Assembly (NCBI GenBank): GCA_023423235.1
Contig: JAFAFY010000427.1
Coordinates: 1 to 37,010 of the forward strand
Source: Pseudomonadota bacterium
Lineage (GTDB): Bacteria > Pseudomonadota > Gammaproteobacteria > Xanthomonadales > Xanthomonadaceae
Reading direction: 5' to 3'
Length of the DNA stretch: 37,010 nt
Below the pieces are notes generated by a model that was given only the letters and a program-made list of their open reading frames with translations, ran no database searches and was not told where the DNA came from. Numbering within the stretch: position 1 is the stretch's first letter; the number at the start of each line of letters is the position of its first letter. A program made the translations under genes and the position numbers. This document shows, piece by piece, positions 25,532 through 32,837 of this stretch.

Positions 25532-25555
25532 AGGGCCGGCAGCGATGCCGGCCCT
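25532..25555. terminator. Terminator-like hairpin between convergent genes
   Basis: A perfect 10-bp stem AGGGCCGGCA (25532-25541) and TGCCGGCCCT (25546-25555) around GCGA lies between the convergent secreted-protein and csbD genes. It has no strong T-run on either side (CTCT on the plus strand), so it may act as a weak bidirectional terminator. Confidence 0.55.
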
Positions 25556-25614
25556 CTCTGTCCTCGTTGCGGATGATCCTGAGGATCCGCAATGCGGCAG
25601 ACGCGTGACTCAAC

Positions 25615-25818
25615 TCAACTGTCGAGCGTCTTCTCGAAATCGCGCACTTCCTGCTCGGCGCGCTCGCGCTCCCAGCCGTACTGCTCCTGCAGCTTGCCGG
25701 CCAGGTACTTGCTGTCGCCGGCAGCGACATCGAACACGTCGTCGGTCAGGTCGCCCCACTTGGCCTGGGCCTTGCCCTTGAGCTGGGTCCACTTGCCGGA
25801 AATGATGTCTTTGTTCAT
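25615..25818 (-). CDS. CsbD-family stress protein
   Basis: The 67-aa protein is a typical CsbD-like protein: MNKDIISGKWTQLKGKAQAK then WGDLTDD, ending in a helical RERAEQEVRDFEKTLDS. These small, highly charged proteins are induced by general stress in many bacteria; their molecular function is not known. The ATG at 25818 is preceded at a short distance by AAGGACG. The gene stands alone, with about 200 bp of gene-free sequence upstream. Confidence 0.93.
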   Translation of the reverse strand: MNKDIISGKWTQLKGKAQAKWGDLTDDVFDVAAGDSKYLAGKLQEQYGWERERAEQEVRDFEKTLDS

Positions 25819-26016
25819 TGGAATACGTCCTTGGGGAATGACGGTAGGAGACGCAACCCGCTTCGGTGGGGGCCATGCGGGTCACGCGACCAATTTCCAC
25901 CAACCGCCATCAAGTCCCGGTCAATATTCCGTGGTGTGCGCCGTCATGAAGCTGAGCGGTTCAGCCGCGTGCACGCATCGTCATCCGCGCCCCGGACGAC
26001 ATGCCGGCTGCGCCAT

Positions 26017-26045
26017 GAAAAACGGGCCGGCTTGCGCCGACCCGT
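26017..26045 (-). terminator. Rho-independent terminator of the entericidin gene
   Basis: On the minus strand ACGGGTCGGC pairs with GCCGGCCCGT (one G-U/mismatch position) around GCAA, followed by T5 (A5 at 26017-26021 on the plus strand). It lies about 50 bases after the entericidin stop codon. Confidence 0.85.
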
Positions 26046-26097
26046 CTTCCATTTCCGGTGCCGCGGGAGGTCCCGCGGACAGGGCATCAGCCCGCAA

Positions 26098-26253
26098 TCA
26101 CGGACGGCTGGTACCGCCGGTGTTCTCCGCGCCCTCTTCCATCTTCTCGCCCACCTTCTGGACGTCCTGGCCCGCACCCTTGACGGTGTTGCAGGCGCTC
26201 AGGGTGGCGGCCGAGAACATGGCCAGCAGCAGCAGTGCAGTCAAACGCTTCAT
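26098..26253 (-). CDS. Entericidin A/B-family lipoprotein
   Basis: The 51-aa product MKRLTALLLLAMFSAATLSA-CNTVKGAGQD is a short lipoprotein with lipobox L-S-A-C and the family tail (V.KVGEKMEEGAENTGG). Entericidins are small membrane lipoproteins linked to stress and cell lysis in enteric bacteria. Here there is one copy, without the adjacent paired antidote gene seen in E. coli. The ATG at 26253 follows GGAGA with suitable spacing; a longer open frame upstream has no support. A good terminator follows. Two small stress proteins, CsbD and this one, are neighbours on the same strand but have separate signals. Confidence 0.9.
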   Translation of the reverse strand: MKRLTALLLLAMFSAATLSACNTVKGAGQDVQKVGEKMEEGAENTGGTSRP

Positions 26254-26388
26254 TGAGAGTCTCCGGATGGTCGTGGTCGACAGGCTGCTCGCGCAACCCT
26301 GGGACCGACTATAGGAGCCGGCGGTGTGAACACCACGTGCAGCACTTCGCCCTGCCAAAGCGGCTATTCATCTGCCGCACCGACCGCG

Positions 26389-27312
26389 CTAGTCGCGCAT
26401 CAGCGTCGACTTGCCGAACAGGCTCTCGACCAGGTCGACCGCCAGCTCCGCGGTGGCATTGCCGTTGTCGAGCGCGGTGTTGACCTCGACGATGTCCAGC
26501 GAACCCAGGCGGCCGGTGTCGGCGATCATCTCCATCACCAGTTGCGCCTCGCGGTAGTTGATGCCGCCCGGCACCGGCGTGCCGGTGCCCGGTGCGATCA
26601 CCGGGTCGAGTATGTCGACATCGAAGCTCACGTGCAGGTGGGTGTCACCGTCGAGGCCATCGAGCGCCTGCGCCATCACCGCGCGCATGCCCACCTCGTC
26701 GATGTAGCGCATGTCGTAGATGTCCAGCCCGTGTTCCTTGACCAGGCGCTTCTCCTCCGGGTCCACCGAGCGGATGCCGATCTGGCGCACCTGCGCCGGC
26801 GTGATCGCCGGCACGTGGCCGCCAAGCCCGGTCAACACATCGGGACCGATGCCGCACAGGCAGGCCACCGGCATGCCATGCACGTTGCCCGAGGGCGTGA
26901 TCCGCGAGGTATTGAAATCGGTATGCGCATCCAGCCACAGCACCCGCAGGCGCTTGCCCTGCGCCCGGCAGTGGTTGGCCACCGCCGCGATCGAGCCCAT
27001 CGCCAGGCAGTGGTCGCCGCCCAGCATCACCGGCATGCGTCCCAGCGCCAGTTCCGCACTGGAAGCCGCCAGCACCGCGCGGTTCCAGGCCAGGACCTCG
27101 TCCAGATGCCGGTAACCACCCTGCGGTCCCTGCCAAGGATTCTTGGGGCCTTGCAGGTCGCCGCGGTCGACGACATCCACTCCGCGCGCGGCCAGCGCCT
27201 CGACCAGGCCGGCGACGCGCAGGCCCTCGGGACCCATCGACGCGCCGCGACGCCCGGCACCGACATCGGTCGGGACGCCGAAGATCGACACCGGGGAACA
27301 GGAATGCTGCAT
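26389..27312 (-). CDS. rocF: Arginase
   Basis: The 307-aa protein hydrolyses L-arginine to ornithine and urea with a binuclear manganese centre. Ureohydrolase motifs are complete: VMLGGDHCLAMGS, LWLDAHTDFNT, SGNVHGMPVA and HVSFDVDILDPVIAPGTGTP, then IVEVNTALDNGNATAELAVD. The start at 27312 (MQHSCSPVSIFGVPTDVGAG) has AAGGAGG five bases upstream; the longer open frame is not needed. Length fits arginase and exceeds agmatinase-type enzymes only slightly, but the GNVHGMP segment favours arginase. No other arginine genes are adjacent. Confidence 0.93.
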   Translation of the reverse strand: MQHSCSPVSIFGVPTDVGAGRRGASMGPEGLRVAGLVEALAARGVDVVDRGDLQGPKNPWQGPQGGYRHLDEVLAWNRAVLAASSAELALGRMPVMLGGDHCLAMGSIAAVANHCRAQGKRLRVLWLDAHTDFNTSRITPSGNVHGMPVACLCGIGPDVLTGLGGHVPAITPAQVRQIGIRSVDPEEKRLVKEHGLDIYDMRYIDEVGMRAVMAQALDGLDGDTHLHVSFDVDILDPVIAPGTGTPVPGGINYREAQLVMEMIADTGRLGSLDIVEVNTALDNGNATAELAVDLVESLFGKSTLMRD

Positions 27313-27715
27313 GGAACCTCCTTGCGAAATGTCGGCCGCACCCTCCGCCGGCCGGGGCCGCGGTGTACGGCGCCGGCAGCATCCGGCGGCCGAGGGGGGC
27401 GCCAGGCGTGGCGCGGGTCGCGGGGAGACTGCATCGATGTGGATGGCGCCCGGCACCAGCGCGCACACAGCTGGCCGGACGGCCCGGAAAACCGGCCCGC
27501 CGCATGCCTTGCACAGAAGCGCGCGTCCGGACCGGGCGCCACTCTAGCAGCGTCAGGCGACGCGCGAGCAAGGCTCGCGTCCTGCACCGCACAACACGGC
27601 CACCTGCAGCGTAGGGGATTTCCGACAGCGCAGGACGGCAAGCGCCGATGCCGGGCAGCGCATGCCACGACGAAGATGGTCAGCGGAGGACAAACTCCAA
27701 CGACAGGAACCGGGC
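27313..27715. other. Gene-free region upstream of arginase
   Basis: About 400 bp of very GC-rich sequence without a convincing gene. The arginase promoter must lie in its left part. An imperfect hairpin with arms GACGCGCGAGC and GCTCGCGTC (about 27559-27581) is seen, but it has no T-run and its role is unknown. Confidence 0.5.
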
Positions 27716-27934
27716 GTGAGCGACATCGAGATCAGCATCGTCGACGGCAACTACCAGGTGCACGGACCGACGCACCACGAGGTGTTCAGCAGCAAGATGC
27801 GTGCACTGGCCGCCGCCACCGCGCTGGCGGCGCAAGCGGCCAATGCATCCGGTGCGCCCGCCCGGATCGTCGTCCCTACCGGCTGGGGTGAAGCCTACCT
27901 GGTGTCCGCGAGCGGTCTGGTCCAACTGTCCTGA
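27716..27934 (+). CDS. Small protein of unknown function
   Basis: A 72-aa product starting at GTG 27716 (MSDIEISIVDGNYQVHGPTH), with AGGAA six bases upstream. It has a beta-strand pair (IEISIVDGNYQVHGPTHHEV), a helix of alanines (MRALAAATALAAQAANASGA) and a final strand pair (PARIVVPTGWGEAYLVSASG). This layout resembles small DUF2188-type proteins, but the match is not strong. A longer frame from ATG 27662 is open and less likely. It is followed by the GAF-domain gene 69 bp downstream. Confidence 0.65.
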   Translation: MSDIEISIVDGNYQVHGPTHHEVFSSKMRALAAATALAAQAANASGAPARIVVPTGWGEAYLVSASGLVQLS

Positions 27935-28003
27935 CCCGGTGCCGCCGGGAGCCGCTGGCCGTTCCACAACGGCGTGGGGCACGCGCGTGCTAGATTCCGC
28001 GCC

Positions 28004-28675
28004 ATGCACGACGCCACCATCGACCAGATCCGCTTCCTGATCGGCAAGGGGCATGTGCGCAGCGCCCTCGAACTGCTCAACACGCTGTCTCCTTGCCGGT
28101 TCACGGCCATCTACCGCTTCGATGCCGACCAGCTGCAGAACCTGGTGCTCTACGACCGTGAGCAACCCGACGCGCCGCTGATGGACACCATCCCGATCGA
28201 GGAGTCGTACTGCACCTTCGTGCAGCGCTCCCGCGATGCCTTCCTCGTCGACAATGCGCTGCTCGACAGCCGCGTCGCCGGCCACCCCAAACGCCCGGTG
28301 GTGCAGTCCTACTTCGGCTTCCCGCTGGTCGGTCCCGACGACAGCCTGTTCGGCACCCTCTGCCAGTTCGATTTCGACGTCGTCGACATGCCCGCCGACA
28401 TCCTTGCGCTGATGCAGGAACTGGCGCGCCAGCTCGACCCGCGGCATGCGATGGCGGTATTCGCGGCCGATCTCGACCGGCGCATCGAGTCACTGGCACT
28501 GATGACCGACCTGATCGTGAGCGCCTCGCCCGGCAGGACCGCGGCCCTGGACGCATTCGAGATCTACGCCGGCCCGCTACGCAGCCAGGCCGGCGCCCTG
28601 CCCGCGGCGCAACTCGCCGGATTCATCCAGCGCCTGGACGCCATGGCCGGACGGATATCGGCCGCCACGGTTTGA
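28004..28675 (+). CDS. GAF-domain protein
   Basis: The 223-aa cytoplasmic protein has a GAF domain over about residues 15-150: a helix IRFLIGKGHVRSALELLNTL, strands CRFTAIYRFDADQLQNLVLY, the segment IPIEESYCTFVQRSRDAFLV and VQSYFGFPLVGPDDSLFGTL-CQFD. The C-terminal 70 residues are helical (LDRRIESLALMTDLIVSASP) and carry no kinase, GGDEF or HTH domain. It may sense a small molecule and act through a partner protein. The substrate is unknown. Confidence 0.85.
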   Translation: MHDATIDQIRFLIGKGHVRSALELLNTLSPCRFTAIYRFDADQLQNLVLYDREQPDAPLMDTIPIEESYCTFVQRSRDAFLVDNALLDSRVAGHPKRPVVQSYFGFPLVGPDDSLFGTLCQFDFDVVDMPADILALMQELARQLDPRHAMAVFAADLDRRIESLALMTDLIVSASPGRTAALDAFEIYAGPLRSQAGALPAAQLAGFIQRLDAMAGRISAATV

Positions 28676-28735
28676 GCGCATCGCCGTCGGACAACCGCGC
28701 ATCCACGCTGCGGCACCGCAGGAACGCAGGGAAGA

Positions 28736-28811
28736 TGGTGCCGGCACCCGGGTTCGAACTGGGGACCTACCGCTTACAAGGCGGTTGCTCTACCAACTGA
28801 GCTATGCCGGC
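28736..28811 (-). tRNA. tRNA-Thr (anticodon TGT)
   Basis: On the minus strand the cloverleaf reads GCCGGCA (acceptor), TAGCTCAGTTGGTAGAGCA (D arm), CCGCC-TTGTAA-GGCGG (anticodon arm with TGT), the variable loop, then CCCAGTTCGAACCCGGG (T arm) and TGCCGGC (acceptor). Discriminator A and an encoded CCA (28736-28738) follow. All stems pair. TGT reads ACA codons and is a threonine tRNA. Confidence 0.95.
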
Positions 28812-28846
28812 ACGGGCCATGGCGCACGGCGCCAGGGAGCGGCATT

Positions 28847-29614
28847 CTAACCTGCATCCCGCGCGGCATTGCAGTCGCGCGGCTCGATGCGGGGAGCGGA
28901 GACCAGCGCGCGCAGGGCTTCGCCGCTGCTGCCTTCGGCGGCCATGACGTCGAGCCAGTAGCGCACGAGCGCATTGCCCAGCGGTTCGGCCTGGGCCTCG
29001 AAACCGGCGGCGCGCAGCGCCCCGGCGCGCGAGTTCGCACCCGCCTCGTTGCCGAAGCGGCCCAGGGCGATGCCGTTGGCCTCGTCGCCATCGGCGATGA
29101 CGTAGTAGTCGTTGAAGCCGGCCGCAACCAGCCGCGCGACCATCGCGTTGGCCGCGCTGCGATCGGGGAGCGGCCGCATCCACACCCGCCAGCCGCGCGG
29201 CACCTCGCGCACGTCGCGCGTGGCAGCGCGCACCACCACACCGGAGAGACGCGCCTGCGCGGCATTGCGCACCGCGGCGTCGGCGAAGGGACCAAGCGCA
29301 TGGCATTGCGGCGGATCAGCCGGCGCAAGGACCGGCGCGGCCGCGGCGAGCGGTGCGGCGGGCGCCAAAGGTGCGGCGGCATCGTTTCCGGGTGCGAGCG
29401 AGGGTGCAATCGACGTCGCTGCATCGACATCATTGGCGGCGGCGGTGGTCGCGTTGACCAGCGCCGGCGCGGCCTCGCCGGCGAGCTGCAGGCGCGGGAC
29501 GTCGTCGGGCAGCACGACCGGGGCCACCACCTCGGGCGCACCGCGGGTGGCCCACCAGGTGATGACGCCGAGGTTGAGGATCAGCAGCAGGATGACGAGC
29601 GAGCGCAGCAGCAT
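28847..29614 (-). CDS. Membrane-anchored SPOR-like protein
   Basis: The 255-aa protein starts with one transmembrane helix (MLLRSLVILLLILNLGVITW), then a long Ala/Pro/Val-rich periplasmic linker (about 30-100). The C-terminal domain (about 103-230) has the SPOR-like pattern of CHALGPFADAAVRNAAQARL..., RVWMRPLPDRSAANAMVARL and GIALGRFGNEAGANSRAGAL. SPOR domains bind denuded peptidoglycan at division sites. The ATG at 29614 lies 10 bases after the coaX stop and probably uses translational coupling, because no clear ribosome binding site is seen. The coaX-birA-SPOR order is common in this group. Confidence 0.82.
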   Translation of the reverse strand: MLLRSLVILLLILNLGVITWWATRGAPEVVAPVVLPDDVPRLQLAGEAAPALVNATTAAANDVDAATSIAPSLAPGNDAAAPLAPAAPLAAAAPVLAPADPPQCHALGPFADAAVRNAAQARLSGVVVRAATRDVREVPRGWRVWMRPLPDRSAANAMVARLVAAGFNDYYVIADGDEANGIALGRFGNEAGANSRAGALRAAGFEAQAEPLGNALVRYWLDVMAAEGSSGEALRALVSAPRIEPRDCNAARDAG

Positions 29615-29624
29615 GCCGGCGATT

Positions 29625-30371
29625 CTAGCCGGCGCCGACGGTCGCGCCATGCCAGCGCGAGAGGCCGGCCAGCACCAGGTCGCTGCACAGGGTGGCCGCG
29701 GGCAGATGCGGCAGCAACGGCGCCGCACCGCCGCCATGCAGCAACAGGGCCGGCACGGCGCCGAGCAGGCTCGCGGCGGCCGTCAGGCTGCGGTCGATCA
29801 GGCCAAGGGCGGCACCGTCGCAGCCCGACACCAGCGCATCGTCGGTATCACTGGCGAACTCGGCATAGACGCCGCCCACGGCAGGCAGGTGCGGGGCCCG
29901 CTGGTGCAGGACCTCGCGCATCAGCGTGGGCGACGGCGCAATGCGGCCGCCACGGTGCAGGCCGTCGCCATCGAGCAGGTCGATGGTCAGCGCGGTCCCG
30001 ACGCCGGCCAGCAGCACCGGCGTACCGGGCAGCCGGGCATGCGCGGCCAGCAGCGCGAGAAAACGATCCACGCCGAGCCGCGACGGTTCGGCATAGGCGA
30101 TGGTCACGCCGGCCAATGAACGGCGCGTGCCTGCCAGGCTGATGCGGCGACAGCGCATGGCCAGCGCCTCCAGCAGCGCCACGCGCAGCGCCGGCGAGGC
30201 GACGCTGGCGACCAGGGCGGCATCGAAACGCTGCGGCAGGCCGTCCAGCCAGTGCGGATCGAAACGACCACCGGCATGCGTGGCGCCGATGATCTCGCCG
30301 GGCCTGCCATCCGCGCCCAGCGCGGCGAACTTCAGCCGGGTATTGCCCAGGTCGAACAGCCAGGTCGTCAT
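29625..30371 (-). CDS. coaX: Type III pantothenate kinase
   Basis: The 248-aa enzyme phosphorylates pantothenate, the first step of coenzyme A synthesis. Type III features are the N-terminal DLGNTRLKFA (phosphate-binding), LGVDRFLALLAAH and VGTALTIDLLDGDGLHRGGR, where the catalytic Asp is found. Its ATG overlaps the stop of birA (ATGA at 30368-30371), so the pair is translationally coupled. Length is usual. Confidence 0.95.
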   Translation of the reverse strand: MTTWLFDLGNTRLKFAALGADGRPGEIIGATHAGGRFDPHWLDGLPQRFDAALVASVASPALRVALLEALAMRCRRISLAGTRRSLAGVTIAYAEPSRLGVDRFLALLAAHARLPGTPVLLAGVGTALTIDLLDGDGLHRGGRIAPSPTLMREVLHQRAPHLPAVGGVYAEFASDTDDALVSGCDGAALGLIDRSLTAAASLLGAVPALLLHGGGAAPLLPHLPAATLCSDLVLAGLSRWHGATVGAG

Positions 30372-31390
30372 CGGTCAATCCGCTGCGGGCGCACGCTGAC
30401 CTCGCCGGCATGGAAGTGCTGCACGCCGCTCGCCAGGCGCACGCGCAGCGCACCATCGCCGGCAATGCCGATCGCCTCGCCGACCACGTCGCCATTGCCA
30501 CCATGCACCGTGACCGCGCGTCCGGCCAGCACGTCGACCGCGGCGAAACGCGGCAGGAACGGCGCCAGGCCTTCACTGTCGAACGTCGCCAGCGCCTGCA
30601 GCCAGGCCTCGACCACCGCCGCCGCCAGGGCACTGCGCGTGAGCACCGCGCGCTGGCCCGACAGCGCCGCCAGGTCGCACCAGGGCTGGTCGATGGCGTT
30701 GGCCTCGCCCGCCGGCATGCGCACGTTGATGCCGATGCCCAGCACCGCGCGCGCCGGGCCGGCGTGCTCGCCGCCGCCCTCGACCAGCACGCCGCCCAGC
30801 TTGCGCAGCACGCGGCCGTCGTCGACCACCAGGTCGTTGGGCCATTTCAGGCCGACCGCATCGAAACCCAGCGCGTGCAAGGCCTCGACCGCGGCGATGC
30901 CGGCCACCAGGCTCAATCCACCGAGCCGCGCCAGCCCGCCATCGAAACCCCGCTGCAGCGACAGGTACAGATGCGCGGCCAGCGGCGAATGCCAGGGCCG
31001 CCCGCGGCGTCCGCGCCCGCCTGTCTGGCGCTCGGCCAGCAGCACCTGCGCGCGATCGCCCGGCATCGGCCGGCGCAGCAGTTCGGCATTGGTGGAGTCG
31101 ATGGTCCAGGCCACGTCCAGCGACTCCAGCCACGGCCGCGCCGCCGCGTCCAGCGCGTCCAGCGCGTCGAGTATCGCGTCCGCGTCGAGCAGGCTGACGG
31201 GCTGCTGCAGTGCATAGCCGATGCCGCGCACGGCGACGATCGGCACCCCGGCCTCGCGCAGCTGGCCGATACGCTTCCACACCGCGGCGCGGGTCTGCCC
31301 GGATTCGCGCGCCAGCACGTCGCCAGGCACCGGGCCGTCGATCAGCCGCTGCAGCAACGCGCGCTCGGGATGTCCGGGCGATGCGGTCAT
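30368..31390 (-). CDS. birA: Bifunctional biotin ligase/biotin operon repressor
   Basis: The 340-aa protein attaches biotin to acetyl-CoA carboxylase carrier protein. It has an N-terminal helix-turn-helix (PGDVLARESGQTRAAVWKRI, about 20-45) and the ligase domain with GGRGRRGRPWHSP (biotinyl-AMP site), LGLSLVAG-like GGLSLVAGIAAVEAL, LKWPNDLVV, GGVLVEGGG and GIGINVRMP. A small C-terminal beta-barrel domain ends the protein. The stop overlaps the start of coaX. The presence of the DNA-binding domain implies it also represses biotin genes. Confidence 0.95.
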   Translation of the reverse strand: MTASPGHPERALLQRLIDGPVPGDVLARESGQTRAAVWKRIGQLREAGVPIVAVRGIGYALQQPVSLLDADAILDALDALDAAARPWLESLDVAWTIDSTNAELLRRPMPGDRAQVLLAERQTGGRGRRGRPWHSPLAAHLYLSLQRGFDGGLARLGGLSLVAGIAAVEALHALGFDAVGLKWPNDLVVDDGRVLRKLGGVLVEGGGEHAGPARAVLGIGINVRMPAGEANAIDQPWCDLAALSGQRAVLTRSALAAAVVEAWLQALATFDSEGLAPFLPRFAAVDVLAGRAVTVHGGNGDVVGEAIGIAGDGALRVRLASGVQHFHAGEVSVRPQRIDR

Positions 31391-31618
31391 GCCGGCGCCT
31401 GTCCGGTTGCGCCCGCAAGCCCCGCTGGCAGCTGGCGCACAGGCGCCGCCGGTGCGTGCCGGCAGACAGGCGAAGCGGAATGGGCAAGCCGGGGATCGGG
31501 GCGCGACATGCGGCGATTATCGGCGACCGCCAGCGCGCTGTCGCGGCGCATCATGGATGCCCTGCGCGGCCTGCTATAGTCGGCGGCGGTCCAGTACCCG
31601 TCCGCCCGGAGTGTCCCC

Positions 31619-31891
31619 ATGTCGATCCCGAAGTCGATCATGCCCGCATTCTGCGGCCTGCTGCTGGCCACGAGCCTGCCGGTCGACGCACGCGACGTGC
31701 GCCCCGCCGATCCCGATGGCAAGCCGCCGTGCCAGGTGGCTGCGCCCTCGGTCACGCCGGCCGATGCCGATGCCCAGGGCCCGGCCGCAGCAGCGGGCAG
31801 CGCCAAGCCGCGCGCCCCGGCAGTGCCCGAGGCCACCAGTGGGGTGCGCCCGCCGCGCTGGCACAGCTTCCTGCCGGGGATGTTCCGCTGA
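31619..31891 (+). CDS. Small secreted protein of unknown function
   Basis: A 90-aa product, MSIPKSIMPAFCGLLLATSL then PVDARDV, has a signal peptide with cleavage near DAR-DV and a mature part rich in Pro, Ala and Asp without recognisable domains. The C-terminus is WHSFLPGMFR. GGAG precedes the ATG by about six bases, and TATAGT at 31574 may be part of a promoter. The 3' end merges with a 15-bp tandem repeat whose first unit holds its stop codon. Confidence 0.65.
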   Translation: MSIPKSIMPAFCGLLLATSLPVDARDVRPADPDGKPPCQVAAPSVTPADADAQGPAAAAGSAKPRAPAVPEATSGVRPPRWHSFLPGMFR

Positions 31892-31991
31892 GGCGTGCTC
31901 TGCTGAGGCGTGCTCTGCTGAGGAGTGCTCCGCTGATTCATGCGCCGCTGAGAAGTGTTCCGCTGAGGGATGCGCCACCGATCGATGGCCC
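31887..31991. repeat. Tandem array with a 15-bp unit
   Basis: Units starting GCTGAGGCGTGCTCT (31887, identical copy at 31902) are followed by diverging copies at 31917, 31932, 31947, 31962 and a weak one at 31977. The last bases of the small secreted-protein gene (GGATGTTCC before 31887) match a unit too. In the frame of the small secreted protein most units contain TGA; in the frame of mtfA the array is open and would encode the pentapeptide C-S-A-E-x. Confidence 0.88.
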
Positions 31992-32042
31992 GCTGTGCGC
32001 CGCCCTGCCGGGTACCGCCACGCTGCGTCAGGCGGGTCCGCC

Positions 32043-32837
32043 GTGCGTTCGCTGATCCGGCGCCTGTTTGCAGGCGCGCCGCCCATGCCCGATCCCGCCG
32101 CCTGGCAGGCGCTGCGCAAGCACCTGCCTTGGCTGCAACGGCTCGACGCGGATGGCGGCAACGGTCGTGATGCCAGACTGCAGGCGCTGACCGCGCGCTT
32201 CCTGCAGCAGAAGACCATCACCCCGGTCGGCGCGCTGGCGCTCGACGACGGCGACCGCCTGCTGCTGGTCGCGCTGTGCTGCCTGCCCCTGCTCGAGTTC
32301 GGCGAGGAAGGCCTGCATGGCTGGTCGCAGCTGATCGTCTATCCGCACGCATTCCGGGTGAACCGCACGCATGTCGATGCCGCGGGCGTGATGCACGAAT
32401 GGGACGACGAACTCATTGGCGAGGCCTGGGAGCATGGACCGCTGGTGCTGTCCTGGGCCGATGTGCAGGCCGACATCGCCGAACCCGATGCCGGCTTCTG
32501 CGTCGCGGTGCACGAGATGGCGCACAAGCTCGATGCCCTCGACGGCCTGCTGGACGGCACCCCGCCGCTGCCCCGCAACTGGCAGCAGGCCTGGGCGCGG
32601 GATTTCCAGCACGCCTACGACGGTTTCGTCGCCGAGGTGGACGCCGGTCAGGCGACGCTGATCGACCCCTATGCCGCCGAGGCACCGGAAGAATTCTTCG
32701 CGGTCTGCAGCGAGTACCACTTCAGTGCGCCGCAGTTGCTGGCCACCACTTTCCCTGCAGTGGCCGCGCACCTGGCGCGGTTCTACGGTCCCGCGCCGGC
32801 GCTTGCGAACGCGCGCCTGTCAGAAACCCGGCGGTAG
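32043..32837 (+). CDS. mtfA: MtfA-type (M90) zinc metallopeptidase
   Basis: The 264-aa protein has the M90 zinc site HEMAHKLD (His157, Glu158, His161) with a third ligand Glu in EEFFAVCSEYHF. The segment VALCCLPLLEFGEEGLHGWS and LIVYPHAFRV are typical of MtfA/YeeI proteins. In E. coli MtfA binds the repressor Mlc and so modulates the glucose PTS; here the partner is unknown. The GTG at 32043 (MRSLIRRLFAGAPP) gives the family length. The same frame is open far upstream through the 15-bp array, but the family has no such extension. Its 3' end overlaps that of the histidine kinase by 18 bp. Confidence 0.88.
   Translation: MRSLIRRLFAGAPPMPDPAAWQALRKHLPWLQRLDADGGNGRDARLQALTARFLQQKTITPVGALALDDGDRLLLVALCCLPLLEFGEEGLHGWSQLIVYPHAFRVNRTHVDAAGVMHEWDDELIGEAWEHGPLVLSWADVQADIAEPDAGFCVAVHEMAHKLDALDGLLDGTPPLPRNWQQAWARDFQHAYDGFVAEVDAGQATLIDPYAAEAPEEFFAVCSEYHFSAPQLLATTFPAVAAHLARFYGPAPALANARLSETRR

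Noticed and set aside
27559..27581. Terminator upstream of arginase
   Set aside because: The hairpin is imperfect, has no T-run and does not follow a gene.
30252..31579. Long plus-strand frames opposite coaX and birA
   Set aside because: Low-complexity antisense shadows; the minus-strand genes have full catalytic motifs and overlapping start and stop codons.
31387..31941. A minus-strand frame whose stop overlaps the birA start
   Set aside because: The ATGA overlap looks like coupling, but the translation is Pro/Arg/Ser-rich and crosses the 15-bp array and the divergent secreted-protein gene; no ribosome binding site or domain supports it.
31887..31991. CRISPR array
   Set aside because: The 15-bp units follow each other directly without spacers.
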